Shown: positions 35,221-45,028, counted from the first letter of the stretch. The stretch is 64,000 nt of DNA from an uncultured Eubacteriales bacterium (GCA_934464585.1 CAKSJY010000001.1:62001-126000); one strand, 5' to 3'. Translations and numbers: made by a program. The notes: generated by a model from the sequence alone, not told the origin.

Positions 35221-37521
35221 ATGATTTGCTCGAAATGTAAAAAATACCCTGCAGTTGTTTTCTTAACACAAGGGGCAGATAAAAAACCTAATATGGGTCT
35301 ATGTATTAAGTGTGCCAAAGAAATGGGAGTAAAACCGGTTATAGACCTAATGGATAAAATGGGTATATCTGATGATGACATAGAAACAGTACAAGATCAA
35401 TTAACCGGCCTTATGGAATCATCTAAAATAGATTTTCAAGATTCTGATATTTTCGGAGAAGGAATGAGTGCAGAAGATGCAGCACCGTTTTTGAAAGACT
35501 TATTTTGTATATCCGGAAATGACAGCGAAAAATTTGAGGAAACAAAAGAAGAAACTGCTGATAAAGATAAGAAAAATAGTGGTAAGAAAAAGGCCAAAAA
35601 GGGCAAGAGAAAAAATATAGAGGCATATTGTTATGACTTAACAAAGCGCGCTAGAGATGGCAAACTTGACAAAATAATAGGTCGAGATCAGGAGATTGGA
35701 CGAGTTATCCAAATCCTTAGTAGAAGATCGAAAAATAACCCGTGTTTAATTGGTGAACCAGGTGTTGGTAAAACAGCTATAGCCGAAGGACTTGCTTTAA
35801 GAATTGCAGAGGGCAAAGTACCTGCCAGAATGAGAGACAAGGAAATTCAGCTTCTTGATCTTACATCATTGGTTGCAGGAACACAGTTTAGAGGACAGTT
35901 TGAAAGCAGAATAAAGGGTTTAGTAGAGGAAATAAAAGAAAACGGTAACATAATTTTATTTATCGACGAAGTACATAACCTCGTTGGTACAGGTGACTCT
36001 GAAGGTACTATGAATGCCGCCAATATTTTAAAGCCTGCGCTTTCTAGGGGTGAACTACAGGTTATTGGTGCAACAACATTTTCAGAATATAGAAAGTATA
36101 TTGAAAAGGATTCCGCCTTGGAAAGAAGATTCCAACCGGTAACAGTTGTAGAACCGTCGGTTGAGGAAACTATTGCTGTCTTAAAAGGAATAAAATCTTA
36201 TTATGAGGATTATCATAATGTAAAGATTAAAGATAGCCTTATAACTCGTACTGTCGTTTTGTCGGAAAGATATATTACAGATAGATTTTTGCCTGATAAG
36301 GCGATAGACCTACTTGATGAATCATGCGCTTGCGCAAGCCTTAGAAATAAAAAACGAGATGAATATGAAAAAATTCTTAAAGAAATAGAAGAAATGAAAT
36401 CTAAAGAGGACGATATAACATCCCTAGAGGAAAAGACTGATAAAGATTACCAAACCTTAGCAGAGCTCAGGATGAATGTCGCTAACTTAGAAAAGAGAGC
36501 AAATGAGCTTTCAGCTTCTGCACTTAAAGATAATTATGTAACTTCGGATGACATGGCTCATGTTATTGAGCTTTGGACAGGTATACCATCCTCTAAAATA
36601 CAGGAAAATCAGCTTAAAAAGCTTGCTAATATAGAAACTACATTATCAAGCAAGATTAAAGGCCAAAAAGAGGCAATAGATGCCCTTTCTGCGGCAATAA
36701 GAAGAACTAGAATACAAATTAGTCCAAGAAGACGCCCGGCGTCATTTATATTTGTTGGTCCTACAGGTGTAGGCAAAACAGAACTTGCTAAAGTATTTGC
36801 AAAGGAACTATTTGATACGCCGGAAACATTGATAAGACTTGATATGTCTGAATTTATGGAAAAGCACTCTGTTTCTAAAATTATAGGCTCACCTCCCGGA
36901 TATGTTGGATACGATGAAGCAGGACAGCTTACAGAAAAGATTAGAAGAAAACCATATTCTGTAGTGCTTTTTGATGAAATCGAAAAGGCACACCCTGATG
37001 TAATGAATATACTCCTCCAAATCCTTGATGAGGGAAGAATAACAGACTCACACGGAAAGAATGTTAATTTTGAAAATACGGTTATAATAATGACATCAAA
37101 TGCAGGCAGCAATAGAAAAGATAATGCAATGGGTTTTGCAAAAAGTGAATTTGAAATGTCAAAAGAAAAGGCTATGAAGGCACTTTCTGAATTTTTAAGA
37201 CCTGAATTTTTAAGCCGTGTTGATGACATAATAGTATTTAAGCATTTAGATGAAAAAGATTTTGAAGATATAGCAAAGCTTCTTCTTGATGAATATAAAG
37301 CAGTACTAAAAGAGAGAGACATTGAATTGACATATGATGATAAGGTTTTAGAATATTTAGCTAAAAAATCTATTGGAGGAAAAAGCGGAGCAAGAGATCT
37401 TCGAAATGTTATTAGAAAAGAAGTAGAGGATAAGATAGCAACTGTGCTGGTAAATAGTGCTGATTCAGAACCTGAAAAAATTCATATTTATGTTGAAAAT
37501 GGCATAAAATTATCAATTTAA
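35221..37521 (+). CDS. clpE: ClpE-like AAA+ protease ATPase with N-terminal zinc finger
   Basis: The 766-residue protein unfolds proteins for the ClpP peptidase. Residues 1-35 hold a four-Cys zinc finger (Cys3, Cys6, Cys28, Cys31) as in ClpE instead of the double Clp-N domain of ClpC. A Lys-rich linker (about 120-140) precedes AAA domain 1 (GEPGVGKT about 178; LFIDEVHNL about 240), a coiled middle domain (about 380-430), and AAA domain 2 (GPTGVGKT about 515; VVLFDEIEKAHP about 581). AGGAGGAG lies upstream. No mcsA/mcsB or ctsR gene and no CtsR site is visible, so its regulation differs from the Bacillus model. Confidence 0.88.
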   Translation: MICSKCKKYPAVVFLTQGADKKPNMGLCIKCAKEMGVKPVIDLMDKMGISDDDIETVQDQLTGLMESSKIDFQDSDIFGEGMSAEDAAPFLKDLFCISGNDSEKFEETKEETADKDKKNSGKKKAKKGKRKNIEAYCYDLTKRARDGKLDKIIGRDQEIGRVIQILSRRSKNNPCLIGEPGVGKTAIAEGLALRIAEGKVPARMRDKEIQLLDLTSLVAGTQFRGQFESRIKGLVEEIKENGNIILFIDEVHNLVGTGDSEGTMNAANILKPALSRGELQVIGATTFSEYRKYIEKDSALERRFQPVTVVEPSVEETIAVLKGIKSYYEDYHNVKIKDSLITRTVVLSERYITDRFLPDKAIDLLDESCACASLRNKKRDEYEKILKEIEEMKSKEDDITSLEEKTDKDYQTLAELRMNVANLEKRANELSASALKDNYVTSDDMAHVIELWTGIPSSKIQENQLKKLANIETTLSSKIKGQKEAIDALSAAIRRTRIQISPRRRPASFIFVGPTGVGKTELAKVFAKELFDTPETLIRLDMSEFMEKHSVSKIIGSPPGYVGYDEAGQLTEKIRRKPYSVVLFDEIEKAHPDVMNILLQILDEGRITDSHGKNVNFENTVIIMTSNAGSNRKDNAMGFAKSEFEMSKEKAMKALSEFLRPEFLSRVDDIIVFKHLDEKDFEDIAKLLLDEYKAVLKERDIELTYDDKVLEYLAKKSIGGKSGARDLRNVIRKEVEDKIATVLVNSADSEPEKIHIYVENGIKLSI

Positions 37522-37551
37522 AAATTTTTTGAAAAAAATCTCAAAAAAGTG

Positions 37552-37594
37552 TTGACAAGCGACGTTATCATATGCTATTATATAATACGTCGCT
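37552..37594 (+). promoter_or_regulatory. tRNA cluster promoter with flanking inverted repeat
   Basis: TTGACA (37552-37557) and TATTAT (37576-37581) are 18 bp apart. AGCGACG (37558-37564) and CGTCGCT (37588-37594) are perfect inverted arms around the -10 region, just before the first tRNA. The repeat may be a regulator site, or a hairpin that ends clpE transcription. Confidence 0.65.
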
Positions 37595-37601
37595 AGGACA
37601 T

Positions 37602-37675
37602 GCGGGTGTAGTTCAATGGTAGAACTCCAGCCTTCCAAGCTGGTAGCGTGGGTTCGATTCCCATCACCCGCTCCA
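37602..37675 (+). tRNA. tRNA-Gly (anticodon TCC)
   Basis: A cloverleaf with GCGGGTG/CACCCGC acceptor stem, anticodon loop CTTCCAA, GGTTCGATTC T arm and an encoded CCA end. Confidence 0.97.
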
Positions 37676-37717
37676 AATTAATCAAAAAGATCCGTCTTGC
37701 TTGGTTAGTTGTTTTTT

Positions 37718-37794
37718 GCGCCAGTAGCTCAGCAGGATAGAGCAACTGCCTTCTAAGCAGTAGGCCAGGGGTTCGAATCCCTTCTGGCGCGCCA
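37718..37794 (+). tRNA. tRNA-Arg (anticodon TCT)
   Basis: Acceptor stem GCGCCAG/CTGGCGC, anticodon loop CTTCTAA, T arm GGTTCGAATCC and an encoded CCA end. Confidence 0.97.
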
Positions 37795-37797
37795 TGT

Positions 37798-37875
<78 letters not shown>

Positions 37876-37899
37876 TATTAAAAGTAAAAAGATTATTGT

Positions 37900-37975
37900 T
37901 GGGGTGTAGCCAAGCGGTAAGGCAACGGACTTTGACTCCGTCATCTCGCTGGTTCGAATCCAGCCATCCCAGCCA
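37900..37975 (+). tRNA. tRNA-Gln (anticodon TTG)
   Basis: Acceptor stem TGGGGTG/CATCCCA, anticodon loop CTTTGAC, T arm GGTTCGAATCC and encoded CCA. Confidence 0.96.
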
Positions 37976-38023
37976 GACAATTACAAAGTGAAAACTTTGA
38001 TTATTATATATGTATTTAAATAC

Positions 38024-38099
38024 GAGCCATTAGCTCAGTTGGCAGAGCACTTGACTTTTAATCAAGGTGTCCGGAGTTCGAATCTCCGATGGCTCACCA
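38024..38099 (+). tRNA. tRNA-Lys (anticodon TTT)
   Basis: Acceptor stem GAGCCAT/ATGGCTC, anticodon loop CTTTTAA, T arm AGTTCGAATCT and encoded CCA. It is the last tRNA of the cluster. Confidence 0.97.
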
Positions 38100-38105
38100 G
38101 AATGG

Positions 38106-38148
38106 ATATCCATAAATGACATTAGATGTTGTTTATGGATATTTTTTT
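38106..38148 (+). terminator. Terminator of the tRNA cluster
   Basis: ATATCCATAAA pairs with TTTATGGATAT over a 15 base loop and is followed by TTTTTTT. Confidence 0.85.
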
Positions 38149-38498
38149 ATTAATAAAATTATTAATTAGGACAATAAAGATACAGCTAGGAAGTTTTAGA
38201 TTTAAGTGCTGAATGGTGAGGACTATTTGAAGGGAAATTGTTCGCTAATCATGAAACTAAGGTGAGTTTTTTAATATAGTGGACGGTAGACGTATATCGT
38301 AAAAAAACTTTAGTTTGTATTTATGTACTTTAAAATGATATAGTGTAGGACTAGACTGCTTAATAACGGCAAATATGCCCTGAAATTAAAGGGTATTCAG
38401 GTTTGATATAAAATTTATACTATCGTATAAGCAAATGTAAAATTTAAGGCGAAATTTGTCGCTTTTAGAGCAAACATTGAGATGCCTAATATCGCAAT
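38149..38498. other. Gap without recognised features
   Basis: About 350 bp between the tRNA terminator and the gtrA terminator. I see no ORF with a ribosome site and no obvious RNA fold; it may hold a small RNA or only degraded sequence. Confidence 0.4.
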
Positions 38499-38500
38499 AT

Positions 38501-38534
38501 AAAAAAGGGACTATCTTTTTAGATAATCCCTTTT
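38501..38534 (-). terminator. Terminator of the gtrA operon
   Basis: AAAAGGGATTATCT, loop AAAA, AGATAGTCCCTTTTTT on the minus strand. It starts at the gtrA stop codon. Confidence 0.9.
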
Positions 38535-38949
38535 AAGTTTGTTCTTTAAATGCGAAAAAACGCTGACCAATATAATTTAGTATTGTAAATATGATCATTC
38601 CTAAAAGCATAGCAGCCTGTTCGATAATTTCATGGGAAAAATTTAGTTTAAATAATATCCATGGGACAACAGGTTTTGAAATGCTGTATGCTAATATGTA
38701 GCATATGCCAATGTTTATAGAAAATTTTATAGCAGTTTTTAGTATAGAATCGTTGTTGGCAAAGGTAAATTTTTTGTTGAGGACAAAGCTTAATATACTA
38801 GATAATATATATGCAGTAGAAGAGGAGCCCCAATACCCTAAGTGAAGAATGTTATACATAGAGAACATTATAACCATGCTAGAAAGTGTGTTTATTATTC
38901 CTACGATGATAAACTTAAAGAGCTTTATATCAAAAAAATTATTTTTCAT
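38533..38949 (-). CDS. GtrA-family membrane protein
   Basis: The 138-residue protein has four transmembrane helices and the family start F-K-F-I-I-V-G-I-I-N-T-L-S-S. GtrA proteins flip lipid-linked sugars or help anchor glycosyltransferases. It overlaps the upstream glycosyltransferase gene by 11 bp, the classic GtrA-GtrB partnership for decorating cell-surface polymers with a single sugar. Confidence 0.88.
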   Translation of the reverse strand: MKNNFFDIKLFKFIIVGIINTLSSMVIMFSMYNILHLGYWGSSSTAYILSSILSFVLNKKFTFANNDSILKTAIKFSINIGICYILAYSISKPVVPWILFKLNFSHEIIEQAAMLLGMIIFTILNYIGQRFFAFKEQT

Positions 38950-39904
38950 TTTTGCCGTATCTCCCGATAATCTTGCTTATAATGTATTTTGGACGCTTTT
39001 TAGTTTCAAGGTATATTTTACCTACATATTCCCCTACAATCCCGATAGAAAGCAATGTTAGGCCTCCTATGGCCCAAATAGATGAAATAAGGCTTGGCCA
39101 TCCAATTACTGTAGCACCTGAAAAGAATCTTACAAGAGTATAGATAAACATAGCGATACTTGCAACAAACACAATAAACCCAATAGTTGTGATTATTCTA
39201 ATAGGTTTTATGCTTAGTGAGGTTATTCCGTCCAAGGCAAAATTTATCATCTTTTTTAATGGATACTTGCTTTTACCGGCTAATCGTGGTGCCCTATCAT
39301 ATTCAACTGTATCGTTTTTAAAACCTATCATAGGTATGATTCCACGAAGAAACAAGTTTACTTCCTTGAAGTTTGAGAGAGCCTCAAGTGCTTTTTGGCT
39401 CATTAATCTGTAATCAGCATGATTAAATATAGTTTCGACACCCATAAAATTCATTAGACGATAAAAGCCTTCTGCAGAGAAACGTTTAAAAAAACTGTCA
39501 GTTTTTCGGCTTTTTCGAACTCCGTATACTATTTCACAGCCATCATTATATTTTTCTATCATACTGTCGATTGCATCCAGGTCATCTTGTAAATCGGCAT
39601 CAATTGTTACGACTAAGTCTGCGTATTTTTTTGAAAACATAAGTCCCGCAAAAAGTGCGTTTTGATGTCCTCTATTTCGGCTTAAGCTTAAGGCGCAGAA
39701 TATATCCTCTTCTTGGCATAATGAGGATATAATTTCCCACGTTTTATCTTTGGACCCATCATCTATAAATAATATTTTGCTTTTATCGGAGACTTTTCCG
39801 GTATGTATTAATGTGTTGAGCTTTGTTTTTAGCTTTTTAGAGGTGATTTCAAGCACTTCTTGTTCGTTGTAGCATGGTACTACTATATATAAACAGTTAT
39901 CCAT
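38939..39904 (-). CDS. GtrB-like polyprenyl-phosphate glycosyltransferase
   Basis: The 321-residue family 2 glycosyltransferase has an N-terminal nucleotide-sugar domain with IDDGSKDKTW, the DXD-bearing TIDADLQDDLDAI and a QDD-type acceptor region, followed by two C-terminal membrane helices (about 235-260 and 270-295). It most likely transfers a sugar from a nucleotide donor to undecaprenyl phosphate, with GtrA acting as flippase. It is the first gene of the two-gene operon and has a GGAGG site. Confidence 0.88.
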   Translation of the reverse strand: MDNCLYIVVPCYNEQEVLEITSKKLKTKLNTLIHTGKVSDKSKILFIDDGSKDKTWEIISSLCQEEDIFCALSLSRNRGHQNALFAGLMFSKKYADLVVTIDADLQDDLDAIDSMIEKYNDGCEIVYGVRKSRKTDSFFKRFSAEGFYRLMNFMGVETIFNHADYRLMSQKALEALSNFKEVNLFLRGIIPMIGFKNDTVEYDRAPRLAGKSKYPLKKMINFALDGITSLSIKPIRIITTIGFIVFVASIAMFIYTLVRFFSGATVIGWPSLISSIWAIGGLTLLSIGIVGEYVGKIYLETKKRPKYIISKIIGRYGKNEK

Positions 39905-40025
39905 AGTTTACCTCCAATCGTATCAATATAACACAATGGTAATGTTATGTCAACGAGAGTAATAAGTGTTATATATGATATAATTATTGTATATTAGGAC
40001 ACATTTAATTAAAAGGAGAAAGTAT

Positions 40026-40520
40026 ATGCTGGAGTTTGTAGAACACACTTTAAAACCTATTTATAATAAAGAATCAAAAATATTAATACTTGGGACAATG
40101 CCGTCGCCAAAATCCAGGGAATATAAGTTTTATTATTCACATCCACAAAACCGGTTTTGGAGGGTTATATCTTGTGTATTAAATCAAGATGAACCAAAAA
40201 CAAATGAAGAAAAGGAGACTTTTCTTTTAAAAAATGGTATTGCAATGTGGGATGTTTTAAAATCTTGTGAAATAAATGGAGCGGACGATAGTAGCATAAA
40301 AAGTCCGGTTGTCAATGATATTTCTTTGGTTGTTGAAAGTAGCAATGTAAGAAAAATATTTACTACAGGGAAAAAAGCAACAGATTTATACAAAAGGTAC
40401 TGTGAGAAAAATGTAAATATGCCGTCTGTCTATTTACCATCGACAAGTGCTGCAAATTGTAGAAATTACAATTATGATTCATTAGTTAAAGCATATGAGG
40501 TACTAGTTAAATATCTTTAG
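40026..40520 (+). CDS. DNA-deoxyinosine glycosylase
   Basis: The 164-residue protein belongs to the uracil-DNA-glycosylase superfamily, in the hypoxanthine-removing branch. Motifs seen are LGTMPSPKSRE (motif 1), YYSHPQNRFWRV and MWDVLKSCE, and the late LPSTSAANCR (motif 2, usually LPSTSPA). It excises deoxyinosine arising from adenine deamination. ATG 40026 is supported by AAAGGAG; the upstream ATG at 39987 has none. It stands alone. Confidence 0.88.
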   Translation: MLEFVEHTLKPIYNKESKILILGTMPSPKSREYKFYYSHPQNRFWRVISCVLNQDEPKTNEEKETFLLKNGIAMWDVLKSCEINGADDSSIKSPVVNDISLVVESSNVRKIFTTGKKATDLYKRYCEKNVNMPSVYLPSTSAANCRNYNYDSLVKAYEVLVKYL

Positions 40521-40530
40521 TATGAAAATA

Positions 40531-40554
40531 GCGGTGGCACATATGTGCCACCGC
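40531..40554. terminator. Perfect 24 bp palindrome between converging genes
   Basis: Arms GCGGTGGCAC and GTGCCACCGC meet around ATAT. It lies between converging genes. The T tracts on both sides are weak, so it could be a bidirectional terminator or a protein site. Confidence 0.6.
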
Positions 40555-40587
40555 ATAAATGTATATCAAATTAGGTTGCTTAGGGTT

Positions 40588-43008
40588 TTATATTATAAAT
40601 ATATTTATATTTTGATCATTTTTTCGGTAATAAGAACAACTTTGAGTTATGTTTTTAATAAGATGTAGCCCAAGCCCACCGGGCTTTCTTTTATTTGGAG
40701 CAATATATATATCAGGAGAATCAATTTTATTAAGGTCGAAAGCGAAACTATTATCGATAATTACAACCTTACTGTAATTTTTGAAAACCTCTAGGTATAC
40801 GTCAATAGAGAGTTCCTTCTTGCTGCCGTGTTTAATAATATTAGTAAGAATTTCTTCGACTGTAAGCATGATATAATAGCTACGTGGAACAGAATTGTTT
40901 TCGATAAAAGAATTTAATTCTTTTAGACAGATTTTAAGATCATCAAGGTTATTTAGTATTTTCTTATGAAAGTGGGTATTCCTGATTCTTATAGACATTA
41001 TAGTTATATCATCAGTGAGTTTCATACCTTTGTTTAAAAGGGATATATCGCATAAAATAGATGAACAGATTTCTTTTGAGGAGTTTAAAGAAATATTTTT
41101 TGTGATTTTAACAAGTTCACTATAATTGTCGTTTTCTTTGGAGGTAGATTTAATGTGGTCTATTCCATCAGTGACAAGTATTAATGCCTCGCCTTGCTTA
41201 ATTTTATGGCTTAGTGATTTGTATTTAGTGTCAGGTTTAGATCCAAGCGGTACTTTACTAAGGGATGGCAATATTTTTGTGTTATTTTTAGATTTAATGA
41301 TAGGCGAATATGTGCTGGAGTTACAATAATCAAGTGTAAGAGTTGATGTATTTAAGAATCCTATCAGTGCTTTAACAGAAATTTCACCATTGTATTTTTC
41401 AAATAATCTTTGGTTTATTTGGTTCATGACTTCTGCAGATGATTTTGCACTTTTAGATGCAAGTTCCATTGTTCCACTTATATATGATGCAAGTAATGCA
41501 GAACTTATACCGGAACATTTTGTTTCACCAATAATAAATACAAGAATTTCAGGAGTTGCGAAAAAGTAATTGTAGAAATCATTACCGGGGTTTTGTGCAG
41601 CTTTGGATAGTGAATATATATCTATATTAGAGCAGTTTATACTTTTGGGGTTTACTATAGATTTAATAGCCCCAGAAAGCTTTTTTTCATCTAATACTTG
41701 CTGATTTTGAGCCGCTTCGATAGCTACCTGCTCAAGGCTTTCTGAAAAAGAATTTGATATATTATTGATTGCATCTGAAAGTTCAGCCATTTCCGCATCT
41801 TCTGGTTTTACTGTAGGTTCTTCAGAAGTCGACATCCCTATTTGGCTAATTTGATGTTTAAGTGCATTAATTGAGTTTTGGATTAATTTATGGTACTTTT
41901 TCATAATAAGGAAAAATATACACGATAATATAGCTATGGATATTATCATAACTATAAAGAAAAATAGAATTTTTGTAGAGAAGTTTTCACCAACATCGCC
42001 TACAAACTCAGAGATAGTAGTTTTAGTGTTAATTGTTTGCTCATTAGCATTGTCGGGTAAGACTAAAAAACATATTTTCCAGTCATTTATATCCATATTA
42101 GAAAGGCTTATTAGAGTATTATCAATTGCAGATACAGGTGTATTTGCGTTTTGAGTATCTAAGGATAAACAAAAGCTTGGGATTTTACTATATGTTTCGC
42201 TGTTTATATAGCTGGAATTTTGAGATAACGATGGTGAAACAAAGATGATATTACCATCTGCATCAAAGATAATGTAATTTGCAAATAAGTCTTCGCCGGT
42301 ACTTTCAGAAATACCACGCAAAAGTGATGGAATATCAAAATCAATTCCTATAATACCTGAAAAGTCACCACTTGAGTTATATATAGCTTTTGCGCAAGTG
42401 ATAATGTCAGAATTACTTTCATCATCATGGTAGGGCTTGCTCCAAACAATATCACCATTGTCTTTTGCCCTTTTATATAAATCCCAGTTTCTTAGATCGA
42501 TATCATCGGTTTTATTACTATATTTTATATTGTTTCCTAATAAAAATCCGGATTCTGAGCAATAGTATATGTTATTGCTTCCGATTTCTTCTAAATTTAA
42601 GGAATTGAAATAGGATTTTAGCTGTGAAACTTTAAAAAGTTCATCTTTAATGCTACTGTATTCAGTTTTTGGCATTAATGTGTAGTTTAAGTCGGATCCA
42701 GAGGGTGTATTTGAATTATATAAGCCTGAGGTAAAGTTAGAAATATTATTTAGATTATCTGAAATTGTAAGCAAACGGTCTTTTTGCCCATTTGCAAAAA
42801 GGCTTGTATATGAGTAGAGTGAATTTTTTGAAAGATTTTGATAAGATATGTTTTCGTTTGCAACAAGAGAAGAGGCTAGTTGTTCGTTTTTAGCTTCTAA
42901 TTCATCTTTTGATTGCAAAAATATTAAAAAAAGTATTGCGGATAGTAGTAATGTACAAATTATAAGGGGATATGCCACTTTAGAAATGATTTTTTTTCTT
43001 ATTGCCAT
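40588..43008 (-). CDS. Cache-domain sensor with SpoIIE-type phosphatase and HATPase domains
   Basis: The 806-residue membrane protein has an N-terminal TM (about 12-30), an extracellular Cache-like sensor (about 50-325, with IIGIDFDIPSLLRG), a second TM (about 345-368), a HAMP-like helix, a PP2C/SpoIIE phosphatase domain (about 455-650; GNDFYNYF, VTDGIDHIKS, TDDITIMSIRI) and a C-terminal RsbW-like anti-sigma-factor kinase domain (EEILTNIIKHG, GGLGLHLIKN). The motif normally GDVSGxG reads GETKCSG, so an expected metal-binding Asp is Glu. It probably controls a sigma factor or anti-sigma partner not present here. GGTGG precedes the ATG. Confidence 0.85.
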   Translation of the reverse strand: MAIRKKIISKVAYPLIICTLLLSAILFLIFLQSKDELEAKNEQLASSLVANENISYQNLSKNSLYSYTSLFANGQKDRLLTISDNLNNISNFTSGLYNSNTPSGSDLNYTLMPKTEYSSIKDELFKVSQLKSYFNSLNLEEIGSNNIYYCSESGFLLGNNIKYSNKTDDIDLRNWDLYKRAKDNGDIVWSKPYHDDESNSDIITCAKAIYNSSGDFSGIIGIDFDIPSLLRGISESTGEDLFANYIIFDADGNIIFVSPSLSQNSSYINSETYSKIPSFCLSLDTQNANTPVSAIDNTLISLSNMDINDWKICFLVLPDNANEQTINTKTTISEFVGDVGENFSTKILFFFIVMIISIAILSCIFFLIMKKYHKLIQNSINALKHQISQIGMSTSEEPTVKPEDAEMAELSDAINNISNSFSESLEQVAIEAAQNQQVLDEKKLSGAIKSIVNPKSINCSNIDIYSLSKAAQNPGNDFYNYFFATPEILVFIIGETKCSGISSALLASYISGTMELASKSAKSSAEVMNQINQRLFEKYNGEISVKALIGFLNTSTLTLDYCNSSTYSPIIKSKNNTKILPSLSKVPLGSKPDTKYKSLSHKIKQGEALILVTDGIDHIKSTSKENDNYSELVKITKNISLNSSKEICSSILCDISLLNKGMKLTDDITIMSIRIRNTHFHKKILNNLDDLKICLKELNSFIENNSVPRSYYIMLTVEEILTNIIKHGSKKELSIDVYLEVFKNYSKVVIIDNSFAFDLNKIDSPDIYIAPNKRKPGGLGLHLIKNITQSCSYYRKNDQNINIFII

Positions 43009-43165
43009 ATATAAACCACCTGTATTGTATTATTTACACCCAATATAGACATTATTATATAATATTTGCAAGGAAATAACAATAATATATTGTGTGATTA
43101 ACCGTGACATGAATACGTTAATGTGGTAAAATTATATTATGATTCTTAATAGTAGGTGATTAATT

Positions 43166-44974
43166 TTGTCCGTTTCAAAGGAACAAATAAGAAATTTTAG
43201 TATTATAGCTCATATAGATCATGGAAAATCAACTTTGGCCGATAGAATTCTAGAGCAGACAAGCTCTGTTGCTAAGAGAGATATACAATCGCAGCTTTTG
43301 GATAATATGGATATCGAGAGAGAACGTGGTATTACAATAAAAGCACGAGCAGTAACATTGCAATATAAAGCGGATGACGGCAAAGAATATGTTTTTAATC
43401 TTATAGATACTCCCGGACATGTCGACTTTAATTACGAGGTGTCTAGGTCCTTGGCAGCTTGTGAAGGAGCCATTTTAGTAGTAGATGCTTCTCAGGGAAT
43501 AGAAGCTCAAACTTTGGCAAATACATATTTAGCGATTGATGCAGGACTTGAAATAGTTCCTGTTGTAAATAAAATCGATTTACCAAGTGCAAATCCAGAG
43601 AAGGTTTGTAAGGAGATTGAAGATGTTATAGGGATTCCGGCAATGGATGCACCAAAGGTTTCGGCGAAATCCGGAATAAATATAAAAGCAGTACTTGAAG
43701 ATATCGTAAAGCTTATTCCGCCTCCAAAGGGTGACGATTCAGAACCGCTTAAGGCGTTAATATTTGATTCATATTATGATTCGTATAAAGGTGTAATAAT
43801 ATACGTAAGAGTTATGGAAGGCAACGTAAAAGTTGGCGATGAGATAAAGATGATGGCAACAGGTGCAAGCTTTACTGTTGTAGAGTGCGGCCTAATGAGA
43901 GCAATGAGTATGGAACCAACCGGAGAGCTTTTGGCCGGTGAAGTTGGATATATTACTGCATCTATAAAGGCTGTTTCAGAGGCAAGAGTAGGTGACACTG
44001 TAACGAATTTGAATAATCCTGCAAAAGAACCTTTACCGGGATATAGGGCAGTTAATCCAATGGTTTATTGCGGTATTTATCCTTTAGATGGAGCAAAGTA
44101 TTCCGACTTAAGAGAAGCTCTTGAAAAACTTCAACTTAATGATGCAGCACTTACATTTGAACCGGAAACATCTATTGCTTTAGGCTTTGGATTTAGATGT
44201 GGATTCTTAGGTTTACTCCATATGGAAATTATTCAAGAACGTCTCGAAAGAGAATATAATCTCGATTTAATAACTACCGCACCAAGTGTTATATATAAAA
44301 TTACAAAAACTGATGGTGAAATTGTAAATATAGACAACCCTACCAATTATCCAAATCCATCGCTTATACAAAAAGCGGAGGAACCAATGGTAAATGCACA
44401 TATTTATGCACCTTCGGATTATGTTGGTAACATAATGGAACTTTGCCAAGATAGGCGAGGAATCTTTAAAAATATGCAATATATAGACGAGGACAGAGTG
44501 GATATACATTATGAGATGCCTCTTAATGAGATAATATATGACTTTTTTGATACGCTAAAGTCAAAAACAAGAGGGTATGCTTCGTTTGACTATGAACTAT
44601 GTGGATATAGAGAATCAGAGCTTGTAAAACTTGATATTATGTTAAATGGAGAGGTCGTAGACGCTTTGTCGTTTATTATCCATCAAAGCAAGGCGTATCA
44701 ACGAGGCAGAAAGATGGCTGAAAAGTTGAAGGAGAAAATTCCACGTCAACTTTTTGAGGTTCCGATTCAGGCATGTGTTGGTGGTAAAATCATAGCTAGA
44801 GAAACTGTAAAAGCTATGAGGAAAGATGTACTTGCTAAGTGTTATGGCGGTGACATAACAAGAAAGAAAAAGCTTCTTGAAAAGCAAAAAGAAGGTAAAA
44901 AACGTATGCGTCAGTTGGGTTCCGTTGAAGTCCCACAAGATGCGTTTATGTCCGTTTTAAAACTTGACGAATAG
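43166..44974 (+). CDS. lepA: Elongation factor 4 (LepA)
   Basis: This 602-residue GTPase acts on stalled or back-slipped ribosomes. The G1 loop is AHIDHGKSTL (residues 14-23), the G2 region ERERGITIKA, G3 DTPGHVDF and G4 VNKIDL. The domain III/V arrangement and the specific C-terminal domain ending QLGSVEVPQDAFMSVLK are typical of LepA. Length matches. The start is TTG 43166 after AGGTGATTAAT. It is followed by a strong terminator. Confidence 0.96.
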   Translation: MSVSKEQIRNFSIIAHIDHGKSTLADRILEQTSSVAKRDIQSQLLDNMDIERERGITIKARAVTLQYKADDGKEYVFNLIDTPGHVDFNYEVSRSLAACEGAILVVDASQGIEAQTLANTYLAIDAGLEIVPVVNKIDLPSANPEKVCKEIEDVIGIPAMDAPKVSAKSGINIKAVLEDIVKLIPPPKGDDSEPLKALIFDSYYDSYKGVIIYVRVMEGNVKVGDEIKMMATGASFTVVECGLMRAMSMEPTGELLAGEVGYITASIKAVSEARVGDTVTNLNNPAKEPLPGYRAVNPMVYCGIYPLDGAKYSDLREALEKLQLNDAALTFEPETSIALGFGFRCGFLGLLHMEIIQERLEREYNLDLITTAPSVIYKITKTDGEIVNIDNPTNYPNPSLIQKAEEPMVNAHIYAPSDYVGNIMELCQDRRGIFKNMQYIDEDRVDIHYEMPLNEIIYDFFDTLKSKTRGYASFDYELCGYRESELVKLDIMLNGEVVDALSFIIHQSKAYQRGRKMAEKLKEKIPRQLFEVPIQACVGGKIIARETVKAMRKDVLAKCYGGDITRKKKLLEKQKEGKKRMRQLGSVEVPQDAFMSVLKLDE

Positions 44975-44989
44975 GCTATTATTTATAAT

Positions 44990-45028
44990 AAAACAAGGCG
45001 ATCAGTTAAATCGATCGCCTTGTTTTTA
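44990..45028 (+). terminator. Terminator of lepA
   Basis: AAAACAAGGCGATC pairs with GATCGCCTTGTTTTT over a short loop. Confidence 0.92.

Noticed and set aside
38149..38498. Possible 6S or other structural RNA
   Set aside because: I could not fold a convincing long hairpin by eye and saw no promoter of good quality.
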